Below, piece by piece: positions 20,303 through 29,121 of a stretch of 33,553 nucleotides of DNA (within the stretch, counting starts at the first letter, position 1; each line of letters opens with the position of its first letter). Source of the stretch: Holosporaceae bacterium (GTDB lineage Bacteria > Pseudomonadota > Alphaproteobacteria > UBA3830). The stretch is taken from positions 1-33,553 of the forward strand of contig JAITAU010000025.1 in NCBI GenBank assembly GCA_031283965.1, read 5' to 3'. Under the pieces are notes generated by a model, which saw only the letters and a program-made list of their open reading frames with translations, was not told where the DNA came from and did not search any database. The position numbers were made by a program, and so were the translations under genes.

Positions 20303-21451
20303 ATGAAAAAGAAAGTTTTGGGACTCATGTTGGGTTCCATATTGCTGTGTGGAGATGGATGTGCTGCTGAGGGGGAAGCAGATGGTGTTGCCGTTAATGT
20401 AACCGGCGCAACTGCTAATGCCGTTCCTTCTGCTGGATGTCCTCGTGGTTCCCTCGTACCAGCGCCGGCTGAATCAGGGATTGTTATCGAAGGTGGCGCG
20501 TATAAAATGCGCCCTGTTGTCGCGAAGCTCGCTACAAATACTGGCCTGCTAAATTCCGTCAATAAATTTAGCGCCAATTCCGACAATGCTATGAATTTTT
20601 GTAATTATTTGGCGAGTTTGACTCAATGGTGGTTGAACCAGGGATATGAAGCCGGTGTCGCCGCCAACGTAGCCCCCGCAGTCCAGGCTCTAGCGGATGC
20701 TAATAATGCTCTTGCTGCGGCGCAGGCAGACCTTGCTCTTGCTGAACTTAAGGGTAAATGCGGACAGTATTACGGTGTGCTTAAGAGCAATGGTCCCACG
20801 AGCCCTTTCGTGAACGCTGTGAACGGCTCGTTAGTAGATGGAACGGGAGTCGATGCTGTCGTCGCGGGAATTGCAGACATTCATGCGAGCTCATATAAAA
20901 TGAGCTCCGTGTTCAAGGGAGTGTATGGAGCCGAAGTGCCTGCTGACCTCAACGCAACCATCGGGGGGATCGCTAGTTTCGACGGTTTGCTTGAAAAATT
21001 TGCAGACGGAGACGGTAACTGGATGGGTAAGACCACAAATGCCGGACCCCGTATTGTTGCCGGGGCTGGTGGTCATCGTTATCTCCCTGAAATCTTGAAT
21101 TTTCTTAAAACCTCTACCTTGAATGTTCTTATGCGTGTCGCCAGTGGTGCGGATACAGAAGGCGTGGTCGATGACACGACGATTGAAACCTTGCCAGAGG
21201 GCGCTAAAGGCCAATGCTATAAATGTGGGATTGTCCTTAATCGCCTTATGTATGAAATGGCGACCCGTGGAAGTATTGGAGCTGACACCGATGCTACCCA
21301 TAGCGCTGCGGGAACTGCCGCGGATGACGCCCCAGCAGAAGCGCGGTTGAACCAGTCCCAAGCCGGAGAAGCCGCCCCGTGGGAGACTCCAGGTATAACC
21401 CAAGCGTGGGTTGAGTGTTTGCTTGCCGTTAACCAGAAGATGGGTCTGTAG
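20303..21451 (+). CDS. Secreted Cys-containing protein B, diverged paralog of protein A
   Basis: Signal peptide MKKKVLGLMLGSILLCGDGCAAEG; SD AAAGGAG; ordered motif similarity to protein A. Confidence 0.8.
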   Translation: MKKKVLGLMLGSILLCGDGCAAEGEADGVAVNVTGATANAVPSAGCPRGSLVPAPAESGIVIEGGAYKMRPVVAKLATNTGLLNSVNKFSANSDNAMNFCNYLASLTQWWLNQGYEAGVAANVAPAVQALADANNALAAAQADLALAELKGKCGQYYGVLKSNGPTSPFVNAVNGSLVDGTGVDAVVAGIADIHASSYKMSSVFKGVYGAEVPADLNATIGGIASFDGLLEKFADGDGNWMGKTTNAGPRIVAGAGGHRYLPEILNFLKTSTLNVLMRVASGADTEGVVDDTTIETLPEGAKGQCYKCGIVLNRLMYEMATRGSIGADTDATHSAAGTAADDAPAEARLNQSQAGEAAPWETPGITQAWVECLLAVNQKMGL

Positions 21452-21475
21452 TTGGTTTTTTGGATTCTCTTTTGG

Positions 21476-21504
21476 ACCCCCTCCGCTTTGGAGGGGGTTT
21501 TTTT
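21476..21504 (+). terminator. Strong intrinsic terminator after protein B gene
   Basis: ACCCCCTCC-gcttt-GGAGGGGGT stem followed by a T-run. Confidence 0.92.
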
Positions 21505-21584
21505 ATGTCTGTTGTGCGAGAAATTTGCTTCTTTCTTCTATAAAAAACGCACATTGCAATTAATGTAAATTGACTGTTTACTTT

Positions 21585-21598
21585 TATGTCATGACATA
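21585..21598. promoter_or_regulatory. Perfect 14-bp palindrome TATGTCATGACATA upstream of the Asn-rich protein gene
   Basis: Self-complementary, 64 bp upstream of the start codon; operator role is inference. Confidence 0.4.
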
Positions 21599-21661
21599 GT
21601 ATGGTGTGTCTCGTTGTATATTGTACATAATTGTGTGTATATGTAAATTGGAGGGAATTTT

Positions 21662-23743
21662 ATGAAAAAAAAGATTTTGATGTTTGCAATTAATTTTTTA
21701 TTTGCTGTTGATTGCCGGGGGGCCGACCCTCTTGAAGAGTTTTGGAACATTGTTGACAAAAAAACGAAGCTCTGTGGAAATGTTACGAAGTTGCAGCTGA
21801 TGATTGAGTGCATAGGGAAACATCATACATGGTGCCAAAACGGGAACCGAGAAGACGTCATTGCTGGTGTTGCCGCCCCTATTCTTGACTACAGTGATAT
21901 GAACAACTCCTATGCCGGTAGGATGGTCCAGCGTCTTATTGTAGAAATTGCTGTATTGTTCCACCGCCGTGAAAATGAAGTCTCCCTTGTACTTCCGATG
22001 CCATCCGCCAACCAGTTACACAACGAAACAGAAAGTGGGGGAAACGTCCTCGACCACCAATCTCTCACGTTTGTGAACTCCAATTTTGTCACAGATCTTC
22101 CGGGTGACGTAGAAGGTCGTGATCCTGCTGGTAATGGAAATTTGAATGTCTTGAATAACAATAATAACAGTGTCAACAATGACAGCAATGATCGAAATGC
22201 TAACAATTCGTCTGTTAGTGATAATGTTTTGATTATCGTAAATAATAACGATAACAATTGTGTGGACGTCATGAATAACAATAATAACAATGTCCCTACT
22301 CGTGATTTTGTTGGTAGTGGAACCATGTTCTTGAGTAGGAGTGCATCCAATGGGCCCGCCATTAGTCCTGGTAATGCATATAGCTCTGCTATAAGCTCTT
22401 CCGAAAATGAAAATAACGTTTTTCACGAATTAGAACACCAAATGTGTAGCAAGTTGAAGTTCGAGGATTATGCATCACAGTCAGATGACCTCAACGAGCC
22501 TGCTATTAACAGCTGTGCCCAAAATCCTGGATCTAAATTGGTTAAAGTGGAATCAATCGGATGGTGGAAGAGAATGTTTTATCGACAGCCTTACTGCTAT
22601 CTGGATTCGATACCACCAGCAACGTTCAAGGCGGCGGATCTGCCAATGAATCGACTAATGCGCATGTTATCGCAGGAAGACGAAGCACATGTGAATGAAA
22701 ATACTTCTCTGGTGAGTCGAGCCGTGCTCGTTAAGTTGACTCCGTTGTTGCTTACACTCTCTGAAAGTCTCGGTACGTTAGATGTTGCTGTCGATAATAC
22801 AGGCCAGATGATTGGATTCTTGCGTAGGTTTTTCGGGATTCTCGTTGATCTTTTCGATGTAAATGGTAATACAGTCGAGAGTTACGATAAGAGCATTGCC
22901 GCGTTGTCGAAGTTTTTAGGAGACAGTGTAAAGGTCATTACCAAAAAATCTTCTAAGTTCCATGAAAATTATATTCTAGGAGACAAGGAACGTGACAAAC
23001 ATCGAACTGTTTTAATGGCATATAGGCAGGCTAATTGCGATCTTGACTTGATGAAGGGAGGGAGTCAGGTGATACAGCTTCAAGTAGGTGACAAACGTCT
23101 GTCGCGGGTGCTATCAGGCACACAAGCGGTATCGTTGTATAAACCGTTATATAATGAGTGCTCATTGGATAAGTATTATAATGTTCTAAGTGTTGTTGAA
23201 TCCACTGTTAAGAAACGCAAAGCCGCTGTCGAAAAGGTGGTTTCTGAACACAGCGCTCAGTCAGGTGGGCTTGCCCCCGTGTACATGCCACTTTGTGATG
23301 AGAGCAAATCTTCCGCAGCAGACAAAAAACTGAAGGTGGTTTTGCAGGGAATAAAAGTAGAGGCAGGTTTGGTGTTAAGGAACTTTTGGACAAGTAAGAT
23401 GTCGTTTATAGATGCTATGAGACACTTGACGACGCTTGCCCTGGAGGTGAAGAAGAGAGAAGAGGAAAACAATAATAGTAATGCCAAGAGCTGTACAAAT
23501 GTTGACGTAGGTGCTAAGAATGATCCCTTGTTTCAAGAAACTAAGAATATTTTGTTTACAGTTGTTGCTGCCATGAGTGAACCTGCTGTGTTCGTTGAAT
23601 TGTTGACGATTGCTAAGAATGCGTCAACGGAGTCAGTTATAATTAGCGAATTGGAGGCAAACACCCCTAGTAGTGTTGATAAGATACGAGCCAGTTTCGT
23701 GAATACCCCGGGGGAAGATGATAGAGAAAAGGAGACAGACTGA
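21662..23743 (+). CDS. Large secreted Asn-rich protein C (693 aa), unrecognised family
   Basis: Signal-peptide-like MKKKILMFAINFLFAVDCRGA; SD TTGGAGGG; Asn-rich segment NVLNNNNNSVNNDSNDRNANNSS...VNNNDNNCVDVMNNNNNNV. Confidence 0.8.
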   Translation: MKKKILMFAINFLFAVDCRGADPLEEFWNIVDKKTKLCGNVTKLQLMIECIGKHHTWCQNGNREDVIAGVAAPILDYSDMNNSYAGRMVQRLIVEIAVLFHRRENEVSLVLPMPSANQLHNETESGGNVLDHQSLTFVNSNFVTDLPGDVEGRDPAGNGNLNVLNNNNNSVNNDSNDRNANNSSVSDNVLIIVNNNDNNCVDVMNNNNNNVPTRDFVGSGTMFLSRSASNGPAISPGNAYSSAISSSENENNVFHELEHQMCSKLKFEDYASQSDDLNEPAINSCAQNPGSKLVKVESIGWWKRMFYRQPYCYLDSIPPATFKAADLPMNRLMRMLSQEDEAHVNENTSLVSRAVLVKLTPLLLTLSESLGTLDVAVDNTGQMIGFLRRFFGILVDLFDVNGNTVESYDKSIAALSKFLGDSVKVITKKSSKFHENYILGDKERDKHRTVLMAYRQANCDLDLMKGGSQVIQLQVGDKRLSRVLSGTQAVSLYKPLYNECSLDKYYNVLSVVESTVKKRKAAVEKVVSEHSAQSGGLAPVYMPLCDESKSSAADKKLKVVLQGIKVEAGLVLRNFWTSKMSFIDAMRHLTTLALEVKKREEENNNSNAKSCTNVDVGAKNDPLFQETKNILFTVVAAMSEPAVFVELLTIAKNASTESVIISELEANTPSSVDKIRASFVNTPGEDDREKETD

Positions 23744-23806
23744 ACGCGAGTGTTCGTGTAGACGAATGACAATAGCGGGTACGAGGGTAAGTCTAGTTGG
23801 CTAAGG

Positions 23807-23840
23807 TTTGGCTACTAAAGGGAGCGCGTTAGTTGCCAAA
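23807..23840. terminator. Putative hairpin between convergent genes
   Basis: TTTGGCTACTAA / TTAGTTGCCAAA, 11/12 complementary, 10-nt loop; no long T-run, so terminator function is uncertain. Confidence 0.4.
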
Positions 23841-23873
23841 GGTCTAGGTTGGCTTCTCGCATCCCTCCCCCAC

Positions 23874-24644
23874 CTATTCAGGAGGATCCTCCACAAATAA
23901 ACCCGGACTCGGAGTGAAGACTGTGGCTCTTGTGAAATATGCGTGGACGCGTGGACTACTGCTGTCGTCGTAGAACGTTCTCGTCGGTTTTAGAAGGTAG
24001 AATCCCCAGAAAGACCTTGGTGGTTCGTCTCCGGTCCACCAGATTCCGCCTCTGGGGTTTGTGATGTTAGATTTTGTACAGAGCGACACCTCGTAGATCA
24101 TCTTCACCTCCCCATCTCGTATGGTCAGATCCGGGAGGATGGCGCTGGAGTCAATCTCACTGTTGAAGTTTCCCTTCACGGTGGTGGCTTCGTCGGCCAC
24201 AGTGCTGAATTCCGGCATTGGATCGCCAGGAGCGCTCAGCGGGCCTGTGCTCTGCAATTTCCAGATGATCTTTGCTTTGTTGTCGCCGACCCCTTTTATG
24301 TAATACAGACGACTACTGGGCCAATAACCCAACGGATGCTCGTTGCTTGTTCCATATTGGATATTGCCTCCGCCGCCGAAGAAGGAAATCATGGAGGTGG
24401 AGAATATGTATGCCATATCCAGCCTGGTTATTCGCCGATCGTCCCTCTTTTGTGTGAGATTTTGGATCATGTTGATGGCGCAGTAGGTGCTGAACCTCAT
24501 TTTTTCGCACTCCCTGGCATGCTTGGGGACGTCCATGGCGAAATACAAGATGGTCAGGAGGACAGGGGCGGTGAGGGCGAATTCGATTAACACCGAGCCG
24601 TTGACTTTTCGCAGAATCTTGCCGATAAATGCGAGTATTTTCAT
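23874..24644 (-). CDS. TadE/TadG-like pilus-assembly protein
   Basis: KVNGSVLIEFALTAPVLLTILYFAMDVPKHARECEKMRFSTYCAINMIQ; classical TadE N-terminal helix; start 24644 (or 24683). Confidence 0.8.
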   Translation of the reverse strand: MKILAFIGKILRKVNGSVLIEFALTAPVLLTILYFAMDVPKHARECEKMRFSTYCAINMIQNLTQKRDDRRITRLDMAYIFSTSMISFFGGGGNIQYGTSNEHPLGYWPSSRLYYIKGVGDNKAKIIWKLQSTGPLSAPGDPMPEFSTVADEATTVKGNFNSEIDSSAILPDLTIRDGEVKMIYEVSLCTKSNITNPRGGIWWTGDEPPRSFWGFYLLKPTRTFYDDSSSPRVHAYFTRATVFTPSPGLFVEDPPE

Positions 24645-24648
24645 GAAC

Positions 24649-26400
24649 TTAACCGAAATCGTCCGGAAGTTTGTTATGGACATAGATGCCCGGAGCGTTC
24701 CGGATGAAATCCTTTAATGGCGGCGGTGACAGCAACTCACCCATCATGGGTCTGATCCACTCGAACCAATTGTTCCACCAGGATCCGGCGATTTCAGTGG
24801 CGGCATTCAGCCATTCCTGGGCTGTTTCGAGATTTCTATCGTTGATCCAGTAGGAATATTTGTTTCGGGAGGGCGGATTGATCGCCCCAACCACATGCCC
24901 GGAGCCGCCCAGCACAAATTTCACTCTAGTGTTGAAAAGTTTCATGCCGTCGTAGGTGGCCTGCCAGGGCACCAGATGATCCTTCCTCATGGAGATCATA
25001 TAGAGCGGCGTTCGGATTAATTTTAGATCGATGGGCACGTCGAACATCTTCAGCAATCCGGTTTTCAGTAGGTTGTCCCGGTAGAGATCGTTGGCCAGGA
25101 AGATCTGCATGGATTGGGTGAGGTTGGTGGGGTCGGAATTCCAGAAGAGGATGTCGTGGGCGCCTGGTTTGCGCCCCAGCATGTAGCTGTTGATGAAATA
25201 TCTCCAGACCATGTCCTTGGCTCGCAGTGCGCTGAAGGTGTTGTACATTATGTGTCCCTCCAGTATGCCCTTCTCCTTCAGCTGAGAATTGATGGCCTCC
25301 AGATAATTTTCGGCCATGAATATGGCCATGTCGCCGGCGTGCTCGAAATCCAGCAGCGTCGTCAGGAGTGTGGCGGATTCGATCTCCGCCTCCGGCTGTA
25401 TTTTGCACCGCGGATGGGCTAGATAGGCCAGAAAGCCGGAGATCAGAGTCCCACCGACGCAGTAGCCCAGGGCGTGAATGCGCTTTGCCTTCGTCACTCT
25501 GGAGATTGCGTTTATGGATTCCAGGAGTCCCCTGCGGGCGTAGTCGTCGAATCCCATGTCTCGGTATCTTTTGTCCGGATTCACCCAGGATATCATGAAC
25601 ACCGTGAACCCCATGTCCACTGCCCACTTCACGAATGAGGACTCCGGCTTTAGATCCAGGATGTAGAATTTATTGATCCATGGCGGGACTAGCAGTATGG
25701 GCTTGGCGAACACCTGGTCAGTAGTAGGGCTGTACTGGATCAGCTCGATGATTTCGTTCTGGTATATTACCTTTCCAGGCGTTGCGGCGATGTTCTTGCC
25801 GATTTCGAATTTATCCCGATCGTTGGTTGTAATGAATCCATTTTTCATGTCGTTCATGAACATCTCGAAGCCGTTTTTTAGATTTTCGCCACAGGTGTCT
25901 AGGGTTTCTCGGAGGACTGTTGGGTTCAAAAATGGGAAATTGTCCGGGGACATCATGTCGATGTACTGTTTCATGAAGAAACCGGCGCTGTGCCGGAGCT
26001 TTTGGTCGACATCGTCGACGTCATTGATGAGGTCCATAAGCCAACCGGAAGTGGTTTCGTAAAATTGTCTGGCGAACAGCATCATAGGGTTGTTTTCGAA
26101 GGCGTTCGCTTCAAATTTTTCCCTATCTTTATTGTATTTGAGGTCGACGGTTTGATCTTCCGCCTGGCACAGCTGTTTGGTGAAAGATTTCTGCAGCTCC
26201 AGGAGTCGTCTCAGAAGATCTCGTTGGGATTTCTCGATCTTCTCCGGTTGGGAAGCCAGCTTTTGCCCCACCTGTAGGAAAGAGAGCATGGCTATCTGCG
26301 GATTCAGTACCACAAACTGGAACAGATCCAGATTTCTCAGGCTAAAATCAGACTGCTCATGTCCATTGAGAGAATCTTGCATAAAATCATTCCCACGCAA
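24649..26400 (-). CDS. phaC: Poly(3-hydroxyalkanoate) synthase, class I-like
   Basis: Lipase-like box GYCVGGTLIS, LLVPPWINKFYILDLKPESSFVKWAVDMGFTVFMISWVNPD, SGHVVGAINPP, active-site H. Confidence 0.93.
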   Translation of the reverse strand: MRGNDFMQDSLNGHEQSDFSLRNLDLFQFVVLNPQIAMLSFLQVGQKLASQPEKIEKSQRDLLRRLLELQKSFTKQLCQAEDQTVDLKYNKDREKFEANAFENNPMMLFARQFYETTSGWLMDLINDVDDVDQKLRHSAGFFMKQYIDMMSPDNFPFLNPTVLRETLDTCGENLKNGFEMFMNDMKNGFITTNDRDKFEIGKNIAATPGKVIYQNEIIELIQYSPTTDQVFAKPILLVPPWINKFYILDLKPESSFVKWAVDMGFTVFMISWVNPDKRYRDMGFDDYARRGLLESINAISRVTKAKRIHALGYCVGGTLISGFLAYLAHPRCKIQPEAEIESATLLTTLLDFEHAGDMAIFMAENYLEAINSQLKEKGILEGHIMYNTFSALRAKDMVWRYFINSYMLGRKPGAHDILFWNSDPTNLTQSMQIFLANDLYRDNLLKTGLLKMFDVPIDLKLIRTPLYMISMRKDHLVPWQATYDGMKLFNTRVKFVLGGSGHVVGAINPPSRNKYSYWINDRNLETAQEWLNAATEIAGSWWNNWFEWIRPMMGELLSPPPLKDFIRNAPGIYVHNKLPDDFG

Positions 26401-26528
26401 TTACTATCATAGATAACTTAAAAATCCCTAAAAATATAGATAGAAATATCCTCAGAGCTGCAAATGCGGCTTTTTAGCATTGTGTGGCGGCGTAATCGAT
26501 GGAAACGCGTTCTTTTAAGGCTGCGCGG

Positions 26529-27761
26529 TCACAGCAACTCTTTCCCGGTTCTATCTTCCAGTTGCAGGATGGCATAGATGGCCATCAGCGACACAAGAGC
26601 AATGGGAACGACAGCCAGAATATCAGAGTAGGCCTGGCAATAGCTCACAACGGCTGGGGTCAATCCACCAAATATCGCCTGGGCAACGCTGAGAGAGACT
26701 GAAACTGCTGTGCAGCGCACCTGCACCGGAAATGCTTCGGCGAAGAAAGCCGCTCTGCAGGAGTAGTAGAATCCAATGAAGAATCCATAGAGCGACTGAA
26801 GGATGAGCCAGTAGATGAATGAAGCCCTCGGGAACATGAACATCACCAAGCTAACCAACAGAACGCCGACGACACCGCTGATCAGAAAGGGCTTCCGTCG
26901 ATACTTGTCCGACAGATAACCGGCGCCGAAGATTATCACGATCATCACCGCATTGGACGCCACCGTGAACCAGGTTGCCTCCTTCAGGGAGAACATGTTG
27001 CTGGAGACCAGGTGATATGGCAGGAATGTGAAGAGGGTGTAGAATCCGACGGCGCTGAATGCGGTGATGGCTACTGTGCAGACCACTTCTTTGCTATTGG
27101 CCAACAGCATTTTGAAAATTGATTCTCGTGGTTTAGTTTTCTTCTGGTCGATTTCCGGCACTAGAAAGGCGAATGGAACCAGCAGAACCGCCAGTAGAAA
27201 CGGCACTCTCCAGGCGAAGGAATAGATTTCCGGCTCAGAAAAGAAACTGTAGAGTAGCACCAGTGCCTGCCCACCGATCAACACTCCCACCTGTGATCCT
27301 CCATCCGACCAGCTGCCGTAGAATCCGCGGTGATTTGTGGGAGCTAGCTCCACCAGGTGCACCATGGCGGTCGTGTACTCTCCTCCCAGGGCAATTCCCT
27401 GGAGAGACCGCAGCAGAACCAGGAGAATCGGCGCGGCAATGCCGATGTGATGATAGTCTGGAAGAATCCCGATGCACACCGTCGGTACTGCCATCAGCAG
27501 TACCGAAAGCGATATGGCTCTGCGGCGCCCGAATTTATCTCCGATGGGCCCGAACACCACCGCTCCCAGCGGGCGCATGAACAATCCGATGGACACCACG
27601 AAAAACGTCAGCAATTTGCTGCAGGCGACGTTCTTCAGTGGGAAAAATTGCTCAGAAATTACTGGCAAAAATGGCATGAGCAGCGCAAAACTGTACCATT
27701 CCATAACATTGCCGAGGGCACTGGTAACTGATTCGTATTTTCCTAGATTTGTTTTAGACAT
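26529..27761 (-). CDS. MFS transporter, metabolite:H+ symporter (ProP-like) family
   Basis: SALGNVMEWYSFALL, RPLGAVVFGPIGDKFGRRRAISLS, LQGIALGGEYTTAMVHLVELAP. Confidence 0.9.
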   Translation of the reverse strand: MSKTNLGKYESVTSALGNVMEWYSFALLMPFLPVISEQFFPLKNVACSKLLTFFVVSIGLFMRPLGAVVFGPIGDKFGRRRAISLSVLLMAVPTVCIGILPDYHHIGIAAPILLVLLRSLQGIALGGEYTTAMVHLVELAPTNHRGFYGSWSDGGSQVGVLIGGQALVLLYSFFSEPEIYSFAWRVPFLLAVLLVPFAFLVPEIDQKKTKPRESIFKMLLANSKEVVCTVAITAFSAVGFYTLFTFLPYHLVSSNMFSLKEATWFTVASNAVMIVIIFGAGYLSDKYRRKPFLISGVVGVLLVSLVMFMFPRASFIYWLILQSLYGFFIGFYYSCRAAFFAEAFPVQVRCTAVSVSLSVAQAIFGGLTPAVVSYCQAYSDILAVVPIALVSLMAIYAILQLEDRTGKELL

Positions 27762-27775
27762 GGATAGCTATTCCT

Positions 27776-28723
27776 TTATTGTTGAGTGTAATTTCTGCAA
27801 AAATTTATGAATTTCTCATTTCTATGAGTTTTCAGATCCTTTATGGACAGCAGCTCCACCAGCGCTGCTCTTATTCTTTCGCCAACTGACTTGATGGTGT
27901 AGGCTGGATCCCGATGGCCTCCACCCAGAGACTCTTCGATCACTTCGTCAATGACCCGAAAATGCATCAAATCTCTGGCGGTGAGTTTCAGCGCCTCCGC
28001 CGCTTCTACCGCCTTCTCAGGATTGCGATAGAGGATGGAGGCACATCCCTCCGGCGAAATCACTGAGTAAATGGAATGCTCCAACATCAGGATTCGATTG
28101 GCAACTGCCAGCGCTACAGCGCCGCCGGAGCCGCCTTCGCCGATTATGGTGGCCACGATTGGTCCTTTGAACAGCAGCGAGCGCTCCAGACATCGTCCGA
28201 TGGCTTCCGCTTGACCTCGTTCTTCGGCACCAACTCCGGGATAGGCGCCAGCGGTGTCCACGAAAGTGAGGATGGGCAACGAGAATCTATCCGCCAGTTC
28301 CATAACGCGATATGCCTTGCGATAGCCTTCCGGATGCGGCATGCCGAAATTGTGTTTGATACGGTCTTCAGTGTCCTTCCCTTTCTCATGGCCGATGACG
28401 GCGACAGTCATGTCCATAAATCGACCGACGCCGGCTGTTATGGCCAGATCTTCGCCGAAATGCCGATCTCCGGCCAAAGGAACAAAATCACTCACCAGGG
28501 CGGAGATATAGTCGGATGTTTGAGGTCTCTCCTGGTGGCGCGCTACCTGTACCTTCTGCCATGGAGTCAGTTCATTGTATATTCGCCGTAGAAGCTTCTT
28601 TCGCTTTCCCTCTAGACGCTTTACGTCCTCCATTATGCCCAAATCGCCGGTGTTCAGGTTCTTTAATTCTTTTATTTTGGCATCCAGCTCAAAGACAGGC
28701 TTTTCAAAATCAAGAACCACCAT
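27776..28723 (-). CDS. accA: Acetyl-CoA carboxylase carboxyltransferase subunit alpha
   Basis: MVVLDFEKPVFELDAKIKELK start; GDRHFGEDLAITAGVGRFMD, FVDTAGAYPGVGAEERGQAEAI, IIGEGGSGGAVALAVANRI, SPEGCASILYR. Confidence 0.97.
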   Translation of the reverse strand: MVVLDFEKPVFELDAKIKELKNLNTGDLGIMEDVKRLEGKRKKLLRRIYNELTPWQKVQVARHQERPQTSDYISALVSDFVPLAGDRHFGEDLAITAGVGRFMDMTVAVIGHEKGKDTEDRIKHNFGMPHPEGYRKAYRVMELADRFSLPILTFVDTAGAYPGVGAEERGQAEAIGRCLERSLLFKGPIVATIIGEGGSGGAVALAVANRILMLEHSIYSVISPEGCASILYRNPEKAVEAAEALKLTARDLMHFRVIDEVIEESLGGGHRDPAYTIKSVGERIRAALVELLSIKDLKTHRNEKFINFCRNYTQQ

Positions 28724-28809
28724 CGCATCTCCCTCCAAGGCAAAGGAGCTTAACACGATGCAAGCATTTTGTGAATGTCCAATGGTTCCTCTTGGTACGA
28801 ATGGATTGA

Positions 28810-29121
28810 TTAGGTACGCATATTGCGAAGTTGTCCGTTTTCGAACATGTGCGTAATCTCATCGTAGCTGCCGATGAATTTTGGACCCCAATACAGGTAT
28901 GGAGGGGAGGTGGATGGATTTTTTTCCCTCAAAAATGCGTACAATTCAGGATCCTGCAGCAGATCAACCCATTCAAACTTGACGTTGCACTTCTTTAGCA
29001 TAAGGCATGCGCCGGAAGAGAGACCGCAGGTGGGGAAAGATGGCGTTCCTTTCATGAACAGCACAACTTTCTCCGGAAAAACCAGATTTCTAAAACGATT
29101 AAACGGCTGAGAATTTTCCAT
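28810..29121 (-). CDS. Monothiol glutaredoxin (Grx4-like) with CGLS in place of CGFS
   Basis: VVLFMKGTPSFPTCGLSSGACLMLKKCNVKFEWVDLLQDPEL...SPPYLYWGPKFIGSYDEI; start at 29121 by homology. Confidence 0.85.
   Translation of the reverse strand: MENSQPFNRFRNLVFPEKVVLFMKGTPSFPTCGLSSGACLMLKKCNVKFEWVDLLQDPELYAFLREKNPSTSPPYLYWGPKFIGSYDEITHMFENGQLRNMRT

Noticed and set aside
21910-22426. Minus-strand ORFs opposite the Asn-rich segment of protein C
   Set aside because: Low-complexity products (poly-I/V/L) generated by the antisense of AAC/AAT repeats; no SD or recognisable domain.
25114-25627. Alternative-frame ORFs inside phaC on both strands
   Set aside because: Overlap the conserved phaC coding frame; composition-driven.
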